A stretch of DNA of 64,000 nucleotides from Hygrocybe punicea. Lineage: Eukaryota > Basidiomycota > Agaricomycetes > Agaricales > Hygrophoraceae. Of the stretch, positions 35,252 through 47,339 are shown in pieces. Numbering within the stretch: the first letter of the stretch is position 1; the number at the start of each line of letters is the position of its first letter. Made by a program: the position numbers and the translations under genes. The stretch spans positions 4,402,001 through 4,466,000 of the forward strand of contig OY744462.1 in NCBI GenBank assembly GCA_963556145.1, read 5' to 3'. The notes under the pieces were generated by a model. The model had not been told where the DNA came from. It did no database searches and saw only the letters and a program-made list of their open reading frames with translations.

Positions 35252-38200
35252 TCAAAGACTCTGAGCATAAATAGCTAGTACTAGGTTTCTCTTTTTACAG
35301 TGTCTGATGTCATGGTCTGAAAGTTGTGTAAGGTCAGTGTCTCTGGAACAAGAGTTGCCTGTAATCATTCCATCATGATACCATACTTGTTTCTTTGCAG
35401 TAATAATATGTGAGGTGAAATGATATTGACCATGATATACAAGACCTCTAAGTTCTAATGTCTTTGTATCAGTCTCTGAAACAAATTCTAATCTATGACT
35501 GGTTTCAATGTTTTTAAATGGATACTCTAGAATAAGAATATGTGGTGTTTCATTATAAAATACAAGTTGTTTCATTCTGCTATTGCAATCAGGACATCTT
35601 CTATTGGTTTTCTGTGACAAGGTATCAATCCAATTCATGGTAGACTGTTTAATGGTGTCATCAGCATGTAACACATAGCCTAGTCTGTCATCAATGGTTT
35701 CTTCTGCAAAGTCACATTGAGAACATTCATGTTGAGAAGAGGCTACAATGTCATTGACTTTAAACAACTCTATAGCCAGATTTGTAACACTGATGCCTAT
35801 TGTTCCTCTAGGAAAATCTGTAGGATTCATGTTATGCAGTGTAGTTCTAAGGTGATCTCTTAGTTGTTGAAATGCTACAGTTTGGTGTAACACCTCAGAA
35901 AAACCATGAGACAATGTGCTCAAATGATCATTCATGCTTCTGAATACTGTGGACCACTCTGCATGATTGTCTTTCCACAGATTGAATATAATCACCAACA
36001 ATGAGTCATATGCACAGCTGTAGTCATTTCTATCCCAGATCAGTCCAGCTGGAGAGTTAATGGTCTGTTGCTTGCTTATGGATCCTTTGGTGACATGGTC
36101 TTTGGTGATCCGAGGCCTTTTAGCTACTGGTTTATTGTTTGTGTCAAGTGAGTGTTTTTGGGTTGAACCAATAGCAACTGAGCCTTTTGCTGGAACAAAT
36201 GAAGTTGCAATTACAGCTGGTTTCTGTTTGCCTTTGCCTTTTTAAACCAATTGCCATGGGCTATCAGGGATTGTATGAGCCTATATTAGTGGATCAGTTG
36301 CTGACCATTTAATAGCATTATCAGTTTTGGCAGAAACATAGTGAATTCCCTTCCATTGCTGAAAGTTTCGAAGCATAACAGAGCGTGTACCAGCATCAAT
36401 GTGGTCAGGTAAAGCACCTTCATATCTGAGCCTGGTAATCTTATCAAGCAATTCTAGTTCTCTAAATTCTTGTCTAAGATATCCAGAACAACCTCTAGTG
36501 ATCACTTTAGTGTCAAAGCCTTGAATGATAACAGTTCCAGCAGCAGAAGCACTTCTAGACAATGAAGAATAATATGACATGTGGTTGAAGCAACTGTTTA
36601 AATGGACAACATTGAATGGACGTGTTTTTCCTTGAGCAGCATGAGCAGTCATTGCAAACTTAGGTAGCACCCAGACTTGTTGTCTCTCAATTGATTCCTT
36701 CAGGTCACTGGGAAATACACACTGAATTGTCTTGGTGTTTTTTACAATGGGCACCACATTGTCAGGAAGTCCTGTAATCTGCACCAGCTTTGGAGGTTTG
36801 TCCAGTTCAACAAACAAAGTGTCAAGTACTCTTTTACCATGACTTACTTTCATTGACTGCCAGCCAACAACAAATCCTTCTTGTCCTTTTGTAATGCAGA
36901 GTTCAGTGGCATCATTGTTGCGAAGCATCACAGGCATACCAAGACACAATGAGAGGTTTCCAGCAAAGTTATCAGTTGCAGCATATCGCACTTTCCATAT
37001 TTCTCTTTGTGTATCAAAATCAATGTCACTGGATTGATGTATTGCTTTAGATTTCAACTTGTTTCTCACAGAATCCTTGTCTTTTCCCCACTTGTCAATG
37101 GAATAGAAGTTGGTCAAGTTTTGATTGGTATCAGAAGCAAATCTTTCACATCCAAGCTGGTTGATCTGATCCTTTTGTGAGTGAATGCCACAGATGATAG
37201 GAACATTTCTAAAAGTTTTGGAGGCAACATTGGGCTGATCTGGATGTTTGCCTGCAATTCTGCTTCTCAAAAATTGAATGTCCTGTGCAGTACATTTGCC
37301 ATAGCGCATGTTGACAAGAGTGGTTCTGAATAATGCATCCTCAGCTGTTTGGGTTCTCTGTCTCATGTTTTCTCTGAGAATCACAACTGTGGTCACTTGA
37401 TGCCAGAGTGCTTTACCAATGGCAGTTTCCTGAGAGTGTGTTGTCAATGCTGATGTGATCTGAGTGCCAACTGTTCCACTGTACAATGGTGCACCTCCAA
37501 CTGGTAGTAACTGAGCAAAGTCTCCAGCAAATATCATGTTGATTCCACCAAATGGCATGTCATGTCTATTCAAAGCTTTGGCTAGTCTAGCACTGATTTT
37601 GTAGAGATCATGACAAGACAGCATTGAGACTTCATCAATGAATATATAGTCAACTCCTTCTAATCTACCTTTGAGCTGAGCAATGCTCATTGCTTCATTT
37701 CTGTTCGACATGTTTGGATTGATGCCCAGGAAGTAGTGATAAGTTGAGCCATTTTGGAGAGCTGCAGATGTACCAGTAGGACCAAGAATAACAAATCTGT
37801 GAAACTCTTGTGTAATGTCAAAGAAATCAACAACTGCTTTGATGACTTGTGATTTTCCTGTGCCAGCCATTCCAGCAATATTCATTTTCAACTGGTCACT
37901 GCTGGGAGATGAAGCATGATTTGCAATGATTCTAAAGGCTCTTTTCTGCTCAGTGTTCAGGCTGAATTTTCTGACTGTGGCATCAATTAGCTGTTGTCGC
38001 TGTGCATTTTCAGCTCTAAAAGTTTTCGTCAAGTATGATTGGTCCACAATCATCACATCATTGTCAATTGGATCAGTATATGTTTTGTGTGACATAGACT
38101 TTGAGTTGGCAGGAATGTGTTGATTTCTCTCATCTAGTATTTCTTGTCTCTGCTCTTGGACAAGTTGTTTCCATTGAGTACCAGGTTGATTCATTTCAAC

Positions 38201-41200
38201 TTCAAGTGGAGGAGAATTTACAGTAATAGAACTATCTGGACATGGATCAAGCCAACCAATATTTCTGACAATGTTTTCAGTGGCATCCATTTGAGCTTTG
38301 ATCAGTCTACCATGTTGACCAAGCTCAGAATATTTGTTAGTGCCATAATCTGGAGAATGTTTGTCCTGCTCATAATTGTCATCTCCAAAGTCACCACCAT
38401 TTTGAATGTTGTCATCATCTAAGTATGAAATCATGTCTGAAGTCATAAATTGAGGACAAGTACCAGCTAACACTGCTCCTTGTCTAAGCTGTGCAGAATA
38501 GTCATCTCTAGCATCAAGGCATTCATATCTCAGATTGAAGTGGTCCATAATTTCCAATTGCCTATCAGTGAATTCATGATCAGTGAATGCTTCATCCCAT
38601 GATTCCAGGTCACTTTTGAGGTCATTGCCAGATCTCCATGGTTTGAACAGAGTGAGCATTGTGGTGCAATAGTATTCTCTGTCTCCTCTATCACGTCTGG
38701 GCAGTGAACCACCTACAAAGTTTGGAACAACATACTGCCTCTTTTCATTGAATTCTATGCAGTGTGTTTCATACAATGGGTGATCTTCTAGGAAAAGCTT
38801 GGTATCTTCCTGAACAGACTCTGTGCTATCGGATTCATTGTCCTCTGAATCACATTCTACAAAATTGTCATCATCTTTGATATTCAGATCATCAAATGGT
38901 ATGCTCAGGTCATTATTGGTAGATACATCAAATCTTGAAGTTTTTTTGTGAGTTACAGTTTGTGGCTCAGATTCCAAGACATCTAACTCATCATCACTGT
39001 GTATTTCATCATGAGCTGGTTGAAGATTTCTCTTGACTCTTTCTGCACTCTGCACCCATTCATATAAATTCATGTCTTCATAATGAGCTGGTCTGTATAT
39101 ATAGTCATGCACAGCTGATATTCCTATGAATTTTCCCTTTTGATTGTGCAGTACAACCTTTTCAGATTCAACTTGCATGTTATCATTTTCATCTGGATTC
39201 CAAGCTTTCTGGACTTCTCTCACATAGTTTCTCCAATAAACAGGAATGAATTTGTGACTGGTATAATGGTCAGGGTTGCCAAGCAGATACATTGCAGCCA
39301 TTGGTCCACCAATCTCAAGTTTTGCAGTTAAAGCATTTATGATCTGGGTGATGAGTTTTCTGGCTTTGTCCTTTCTTTTCATGGATCCTCCAAGCATTTC
39401 TGAGTTTCTATCAAACACACTTCTAATGGTATCAAATATGCTATAGGTTTTCAAACCAGGTTTTGTAATATAGTCAGAGATATATGCTACAATGGCTTTG
39501 ATTGCAGTACCAGAACGAAGACTTGTAATATCAGAATTGCAGCGAAGTAGAAATGTCACAAGTGATGTCAATGTATTGATCCAAGCTTCACCCTTTTTCA
39601 TATTCAATGCACCAGTTTTTGGATCTACTTGTGTTGATTCCAACAAAGGTCTGGGAAATCTAGCTTTGCATTTACCATGTTTGTTCATGCAACTGAGTCT
39701 GTCTTTTCTCTGGACTTTCTCATTGTTTGAACTATTTCTGCCACTATTATGAACATTGGAGTGTAAAATCAAATGATCAACAGTGTTTGCAAATCTGTCC
39801 CACCATGCATCCATCTGTTTGCAATCATGACAATTGATGTCACTGTTCACATCATGCCTAATTGTACACATAGGTGGGGGGGCTTCAGGCAGAGTCTGAG
39901 TGGGATCCTTATAGTCTTGTTGTTCAGACTTATGGTTGACTTTAGCTTTGACTTCATCCATTGTACCAGTCATGAATTCACCAATATGCACACTTTCTAG
40001 ATACTGAACAAAAGCTTGTTGGAAATCTGAATTTGGATCCATTATTCTATCTCTGATTTCCTGAGGTGACAGACACCCTTTGAGCCATAGTAGCATGTGC
40101 ATGTGAAGTGTGAGACGTCCTTGTTGCTCCACTGTGCCATAGTATGCCTTGGTGTCACCATAAAAGCCAGAATGGTTTGATCCAACACCAAGAACATGTT
40201 TGATAAAAAGTTCTACCATAAAGTGAAAGAATCTAGCACCAGCCACAGGATTTTCTGCAATAAGACTGTACCGCTCATCATACCCTCTAAGCTCTGGTGT
40301 AAAAGTTTCTTTGGTATCAGCAAAATATAAAGACAGTGGATGCATGTTATCTGCAGGTGAAAATGTAATGAACCAGGAAGGTGCACCCACAAAGGACATC
40401 AGGGACCAGACTTCATTTCTCATGTATTTCTGGCTTGTGAGTGATCCTTTTACATGACTTCCTACATGATCAATATCTTTTATTAATTGAAAACATAGTT
40501 TCTCTTCATCTGTTTCTGGAGTGACATGTTCACCATCTTCCATTTTCCTAGCAATGGTATTCAACACTCCAAGATCAACATCCATTAATCTTTGTGAAAT
40601 GTGTTCAAATTTTGCCTTTTCAGCTAATAAGTAGCCAGCCGTTGTAGACTCTTTTATTTGCTCATGATTGAATGCAATCAAAGGAAAGTGTGGATCTTTC
40701 TGAAACCTCTTGTCATGGTACATTAACAAGTGTCTCTTATGTTTGATTTCAGAAATCTTGCCTTGAATCAGTGAGTTACCAATTCCACCAAGTCCATAGG
40801 GAAACAACCATGGCATCATTTGAGGGAACAACTGAGGATTATTATAGATGGATTGTGGATCACTCTCATGTCCAATTGCCAGGATCTTTTTATTATCCAT
40901 CAAATGTTTTAAGGCAATGGCTTTGATGGCTTTGATACTTTTGGTAGAGTATTCTTCTCCAGTCAGACCATGAACTACAAATGGACAGATGCCAGTCTCA
41001 GTTCCTTCTTCCTCTTCCATGTCATTCACAGCAGTAGCTTCTGGGTTTTTGTTAACAAATGATTGTCTGTATTCTACCACAATTGGTATGTCATGCTCAG
41101 GATATTGCTTCAAGTTTTCTTCTGAAATCTCCAAGTCAAAATAGTCACAGTGATTCAGTTTTAACCAGTTCAAAGCAGTGGCAACTTTGTTTCTCCTAAC

Positions 41201-43332
41201 AAGCAGTGGTGTACGCTCAAAATCAGATTTTGTAGGTTTACATGGTCCAGTATAAATGAATGCTAGTACTTCATCCAACTCATCAACAGGTGGGGGTAAA
41301 ATATCATAAATCTTGGGAGTTGGATTGGCAAATGTAATGGCATTTGCTCTCATTTTGTGCATTCCTGAAGAAACTCAAACTATGCATCTATTGTGTCTCA
41401 CTCTAGCAATTAACAATTGTTCTGCATAAGACAAATTAGTCAATTTATTAGGAATCTGTCCAAGTCATAAACCATTTGCCAGAGACATAGCAGGGCATTT
41501 TCCCTTGACCAAAGACTTGTAACACTTCTTGCAAATGCCAGGAAGATCCTCAATTATCATAGGGCTGTCTGAAGATTCAATTGGATCATCTATTGAGAAG
41601 CGCTCTGTTTGAGTTATACCAGATTGTTTCAAACAACTTAAATTCAACTCTGTGTAGCTTTGCAATTGAGACACTGGAGTCAATCTTCCACAGACAGCAC
41701 AACCAGATTCAATAAATTTGTTGGGAGAGGTATCACTACAAAATCCTGAAATTATAGAGTGTTGCAATTTTGCTGAAGGTGGATCAGAAGGGAATTGAAT
41801 ATTATCTCTGTATGTCTGAACAGCAATCTGATTTGTTTGTGCATGCTGCTCAGGGTGGTTCATGGTATGTCTTCTAACTGCATTTAATGTGTGCTGCAGA
41901 TGCTTGTCATGATGATCAACTTTGAACTTTGTAACAGCTGCAAGGTTTTGTGTTGCATGCTTATCTGGATGTTCCTGGTGAAATTTTCGTACAGCTGCAA
42001 GGTTTTGTATTGCATGCTTCTCAGTATGTTCCAGATGTAATTTCTGGACAGCTGTCAAATTTTGTTTGCCATGTTTCTCTGGATTTTCACTCTGATATTT
42101 CTGTACAGCTGCTAGATGTTGTTTGGCATGCTTGTTAGGATTTTCACTGTGATATTTCTGTACAGCTGCCAGATTTTGTTTGCCATGTTTCTCTGGATTT
42201 TCACACTGAAATTTCTGCACAGCTGCAAGATTTTGTTTGGCATGCTTATCAGGGTGTTCATTGTGAAATTTCTGCACTGCTGCTAAATTCTGTTGTGCAT
42301 ATTTGTCAGGATGTTGTGCTTTAAACTTATTGACTGCTCTGGTGTGTGACGTTTTCTTGTGACTTGCAATTGCTTCTTCATCAATCAATTCAAATACTGA
42401 CACAAAAGTAGGGCAGCTAGAGCACACATGATTCTGTATTGCAGTTTGAAGTACTGCATGATTCATTTTTGAGTGCACATGAATGCTATGGCTAGCTGCA
42501 ATAATTTTCAAATGTGCAATGGTCAATTTGGGAGTCAACAGTTCAAATGGGTGATTTACAATTACAAGTGACTTCTCAGCTGATGATTTCAGTGAGAGGG
42601 CTTCATCTATTGACAAGTAAGAGTGGAATTTACATTTAACTGTATCCTTACTAGCATTTTCATTGGTTGAAGCAGGGTCATTGGTTGAAGCAGGAATTAG
42701 TTCATGAAGTGAGAATATATTTGCTTTGCCTCCACCAATACATTCAATATGAATATTAGCACTAAAAGGTATATTGTCAAACTTGAAAATGTCATATAAT
42801 TTCGAAGTTTTATTGCAAATATAGTAAGCTGACATTTGAAAAGCAAGGAAATGATACAGAACTAAGACAAGCAACAGAATTGCTCCACTGGCTAATACAG
42901 GTAGTTTGTATATATATTTTAAGTAAGCTCTGAAATCATGTTTTCTGAACAGATTCTGTTGAAGTTTCAACTTAACATACATGCACTTATTAGCAATGCT
43001 GGTTGTACAATGATACTCAAAAAGCAAGACACACATGTTCAAGAAGATTCTGGCATATAGTTCAAATAGAAAAGAGAGATGAGCTGATTGACAACTAGAA
43101 AGAACAAATTCACTACTGTTGTGGATACTTGTGATTTTTTCAGGGATTTGTGATGTGAAACAAGCGGTGGACTGATGAACAGAGACTAAACTTGGTAAAT
43201 AAGTGGGATTTTCATACTTTGTCAGATTGTCTTTATAAAAATTCAAAGTAACAGGGCATAGAATGACATTTTGTATGACAGACACAGTTGGTATGATGTG
43301 GATATTTTGTAGGACATTTGCAGGAGGCACAA
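35252..43332 (-). pseudogene. Helitron Rep/helicase polyprotein with ubiquitin-protease-like C-terminus, four stops
   Basis: One reading frame continues from the solo LTR at 43333 to the stop at 35252, interrupted only by TGA (41465-41467), TGA (41375-41377), TAG (36281-36283) and TAA (36242-36244). The central open stretch (41362-36281, 1,693 codons) is intact. Rep has the HUH motif LHMHMLLW (about residue 420 of that stretch) and the paired-Tyr box YISDYITK. The 5'-3' helicase has Walker A GMAGTGKSQ (about residue 1164), Walker B FIDEVSML and the motif HAAQGKTRPFNVV. Upstream are about eight 16-residue repeats and a Cys-rich box (CAVCGRL, CKKCYKSL). Downstream, DYSCAYDSLL, CSQCDF with CPDCNSR, and YHFTSHI resemble the Cys box, zinc finger and His box of ubiquitin-specific proteases. 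The enzyme would nick, unwind and roll-circle replicate the element. Confidence 0.9.
41880..42330 (-). repeat. 48-bp coding repeats in the Helitron N-terminal region
   Basis: About eight to nine tandem copies encode a 16-residue unit of the form NLAAVQKFHxEHPDKHAK. The units are rich in Lys, His and Gln and probably helical. Unit-to-unit variation is at codon third positions and at a few residues, so the array has been under protein-level constraint or expanded recently. Confidence 0.85.
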
Positions 43333-44993
43333 TGTTACGTTTCCAACTCCGCTTCCAACCCTGATGCCCATTCCGATACCCACCATGACGATTCTGCACT
43401 GCACACCTTCCTTTTTCATTTCATTTTGTCCTTTGTCTTCATTTCAACATCATTGTTTCTTCTTTTGGACATCCTTGTATTTTCTTATTCTTGTTCTCTT
43501 TTTGTCCCTTCTTCTAGAACAATCCAGACCAACCATGGACATCTCCCACGTGACCTTGTTGTACCCGAATAGTCTCCTTGCCGACGGACATCATCACTAT
43601 TGTCTTTTCCCTCGCCCTGACATATTGTTGACTTCATCCCACGACAAACCGATTCACAATGGCTGTACTCCCAACACAGCTCATTACCGTAATTGTTATT
43701 GGCAGCATTGCCATCACCTTCCTGATCGGTTTCTACCTTGTTATGATCTATCTTTGGCATCGGCACCGAAACCCTTCCGCCATTGATACTTCTGACTTCC
43801 ACCTCGACAATATCTCACCACGTAATTGACAATTGCCATACCTGGATATATGGTTTCCACTTTCGTATTCCGTGCCTACCATTATCCTCCCTGATTATCC
43901 GACGACATTCCTCACCTGCACGCATGCCCTGGACAATCCCCGATCACAGGACATTTCACTGTTCTCTCTAATTCGACCATCGCCGAAGCACATTCTTTTA
44001 GACTTCGACCACAGACCATACGACTTCCCAAACAGTGAACCAACCCCTATCATATATTGTTCGCACGACACCGCTTCAATGCAGTACCCGACGACTTGTT
44101 TCCACAGCTTGTCACTCATGCCATGACTCGAAACCTGGACCCACATTCATTTATCCTTTTCCATCTTTCATCTTGATACCTCCCACACTCATTTACAATG
44201 ATACCCTTTCTTGGACAAATACCAACATCAGGTGGACCACATTGTTCCACACACAGGACAAGACACCGCCCCTCGACATGTCATTGACACAGACATTGTC
44301 ATCTAGTACAGCTTATGCTGTTCATATGTCTGACCTCGACTAGCCCATTGTCCTAGTTGGTTTTTTCCTCTATACATTCCTTCATTTTCTTTCATACCAA
44401 CCTTGCCGCTATATCCACGCTACCTCAGGACACTCTCATCGCCAACCCCACACTGGACGATACCCATCTTTGACCCGACCGTGCAATGCACTTGCCAAAC
44501 TGCGCACTTGCCTGTTACAGCAAGTGTAGACCCCAAATTGGCAATTCTGCTTGTCACATGATCCAATGACAAATCATCCGAGTCATCCGGACCTCTTCTA
44601 TCCTCAATGACACCCGGGCCTCCGGTTGGATCGCGAGAACATCGACATGAGGATGCCTCATGTACGCCTCATGGTGAACACATGGTAGAGTTGGACATGT
44701 TGTGGCTTCATGGTTGTATTTCTATTCACCTCCCCTCAAGATCAGTCACTATATATACTGTTCTTGTTGTTGGTTCGGACTTTTTCTTCTTTCCTTTCCT
44801 TACGTTTAGTCTGGTTCTTGGGGCAGACCCCCTTGTCTTGGGTGACCCCCACGGCTCGCAATGACTTTAGACCATGAACCTCCCCCCTTGTAGCAGTGTT
44901 ATCTACCAATGAAACTGCTGTTCTTTCCTCTGGAAACTGCCCCCCTGTTAAGTTGATTGTTGCCGGAGCCCGCTGCAGAAGCAATCCGTAACA
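43333..44993 (+). mobile_element. Solo LTR (family L1), TSD CACAA, inserted in the Helitron
   Basis: It starts TGTTACG, ends CCGTAACA, and CACAA flanks it at 43328-43332 and 44994-44998. It is the same family as 12959-14607, in the opposite orientation. Removing it and one CACAA joins the Helitron frame (VPPANVLQN) to an upstream frame ending CAVTRIGL, so the insertion hit the 5' part of the Helitron gene or its leader. Confidence 0.93.
43659..43829 (+). CDS. LTR-encoded 56-residue single-pass membrane peptide (putative)
   Basis: An ATG opens a 56-residue frame with a hydrophobic core (VIVIGSIAITFLIGFYLVMI) followed by a basic stop-transfer segment (WHRHRN) and a polar tail. The other LTR copy keeps the same frame and length with mostly conservative changes (Val/Ile, Asp/Asn) plus one stop. 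The conservation suggests coding, but two copies are too few to prove it. It could also be a chance frame in a slowly diverging LTR. Confidence 0.4.
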   Translation: MAVLPTQLITVIVIGSIAITFLIGFYLVMIYLWHRHRNPSAIDTSDFHLDNISPRN

Positions 44994-44998
44994 CACAA

Positions 44999-45347
44999 GG
45001 CCAATTCTGGTAACAGCACATTGTGCCCAAGACATTGCAAGACTAAAAATCACTAGATATTGCAACATTTTTAACATTGTTATAGTCAATTTTGTAGTTT
45101 TCACATTGAGTGTGTGATCATTGATCATATGAGCATCGCTCAAGCATTTTGCCTTGGGGCCATTGGGTGCATAGTCATTGACTGTTTGAGCATTGCTCAC
45201 ATGGGCATCGCCCAGGCATTCTGCCTCTTGCCCATCGGGTGCATGGTCATTGATTGGATCAGCATTAACTGCACAAACATAAAAGTGAAATATACCTGAA
45301 TTTCTGCATTTTTGGACTATACAAGGCAAGGTTATATAAGCATGCAA
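44999..45347 (-). pseudogene. Upstream part of the Helitron frame with ~25-residue repeats
   Basis: This frame joins the main Helitron frame once the solo LTR is removed. It has a hydrophobic stretch (MLKMLQYLVIFSLAMSW) and, upstream, two to three repeats of about 25 residues built on NDHAPDGQEAECLGDAH. Whether it is translated or is leader sequence is unclear. Confidence 0.4.
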
Positions 45348-45379
45348 TACTGAATGATGAGAAATTCATACCTGAGCTA

Positions 45380-46350
45380 GTAATTGTCCAAAGTAAACCT
45401 GCAAGTCAACAAATGAGCTCATATAATCTCATAGGGTGAAAAAATGCAAGATTCACACATACCTGGAAAGTTGAGGGGGAAACATGCTATAAAATGATAA
45501 ATTATGTTAACACACAATAATATATACAAATAGAAGACATTACCAATATCAAAACAAAGCCAAATAAAAGAAAAGACAAAAATCAGAAGAATATTTGACT
45601 TTTACATCTACAAAAGGACAGATTATGTCAGCATTGGACCCTGAATGGTGCAGAGACATCACCTGATCCAGATCGCTTGTTTTTGGAGTCTGAATATGGA
45701 AAACTGAGCTTAAACAAGCCAAAAAGGTGAAAAAATGCAAAATTTACATATAGTTTGAAAATTGAAAGGGAGATGGGCTGTAAAATGATAGATTATGTTA
45801 AGAAACAATAATATTTACAAATTGAAGACATTACCAGTGGTCCAGGAAAGAAAATAAAGCCATATAGCAAAAAAAGCATGAAAATCCAATGAATTTTCGA
45901 CTTTTATGTCTAAAAAAGGAAAGCTTATGTCAGCATTAGACCCTGAATGGTCTGGGCACATCACCTGATCCAGATCGCTTTTTTTCGGAGTCTGAATATG
46001 GAAAACTGAGCTTAAACAAGCCAAAAAGGTGAAAAAATGCAAAATTTACACATAGTTTGAAAATTGAAAGGGAGATGGGCTATATTATGATAGTTTACAT
46101 TAACAAACAATATGGTATACAAATTGAAGACATTACCAGTGATCCAGGAAACAAAACAAAGCCACAGGAAATAAAAAGCACAAAAATCCAAAGAATTTTT
46201 GACTTTTATGTCTAAAACAGGAAAGCTTATGTCAGCATCGGACCCTGAATGGTCCAGGCACATCACCTGATCCAGAAAACTTTTTTTCGGAGTCTGAATA
46301 TGAAAAACTGAGCTTAAACGAGCTAAAAAGGTCAAAAAACTTGGACTTTA
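45380..46350. repeat. ~295-bp tandem repeats (three units)
   Basis: Units starting near 45477, 45770 and 46069 share AAATTGAAGACATTACCA, CCTGAATGGTC, TCACCTGATCCAGA and TTTTCGGAGTCTGAATATG. Short minus-strand frames recur in each unit (IQTPK, DLDQVM) but hold no recognised domain. The array lies within the Helitron, upstream of its gene. Confidence 0.8.
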
Positions 46351-46539
46351 TGCATCAAATGAGGAAGGTGGTGGTTCAGATTCAAGATGCAAAAGCGCAA
46401 TAAGGTTCAAAGTCTGGGTTCAAATGGTGATCTGACTAATGATTACATAATCATGATTACATAAGAAAATTGACCAAAACCAAAACTAGATGGTACCCGA
46501 GCGTTGCTTCGGTGTTAGTTAGTTTTGTTTTATTTTATT

Positions 46540-46740
46540 TTATGCTAAATTTATTTGAATTTATTTGAATTTATTGAATTTATGTGAATTTATTTGAATT
46601 TATTTGAATTTATTGAATTTATGTGAATTTATTTGAATTTATTGAATTTATGTGAATTTATTTGAATTTATTGAATTTCTGTGAATTTGTTGGAATTTAT
46701 TGGGATTTACTTGAATTTATTTGAATTTATTGTACATTTA
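46540..46740. repeat. AT-rich minisatellite
   Basis: Runs of TTTGAATTTATT with TGAATTTATGTG interspersed form a degenerate array with a period near 30 bp. It lies within the Helitron. Confidence 0.8.
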
Positions 46741-46994
46741 CTTATGTGATTTTCTTTCACATTTTATCGTAATTTATTGTAAATTTGTTTCCTACAGTGT
46801 GACTTCATTTCGTTGCAGTTCATTTTATTTTACTATATTTTGTTTTGAATTTCTTTCCTACAGTGTCAATGATTTTTATTTTATTTTATTTTATCTCCAA
46901 TGTATTTTCTGGGTTTTCTTTGTCAGTATTTATCAGAATAGCTATCTCAAATTCACAGTTTTTGTGTCACTTATGTATGTGAATGAAGGAAATG

Positions 46995-47245
46995 TCCACC
47001 TGCAACACCCGTGCTGCAGTGGCTACTCACAGCAGAGTTACATGCTTTTGGTGCCACTGATGTTTGTTCGCTTCGCTCACAAACACCTGTAGCACCCGTT
47101 CTCCAGTGGCTACTCATAGCCAAGTTACATGCTTTTGTGCCACTGACGTTTGTTCGCTTTGCTCACAAACACCCATAGCACCCGTTTTGCAGTGGCTGCT
47201 CATAGCAGAGTTACACACATTTGGTAGCACCTTGCTCCATAATTG
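46995..47245. repeat. 86-87-bp tandem repeat, three units
   Basis: The block AGTGGCTACTC recurs at 47019, 47106 and 47192 (last unit GGCTGCTC), along with GAGTTACATGCTTTTG and TTTGTTCGCTTCGCTCAC. It lies between the AT-rich and GC-rich arrays of the Helitron. Confidence 0.7.
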
Positions 47246-47339
47246 TGCATTTGGTTATTGATAATAATAATTTTTTCCATGTCAAAGTTAGCCAAACCAA
47301 TTTCTTATAATAATAAATATATTCATAATTTAATTCTAT

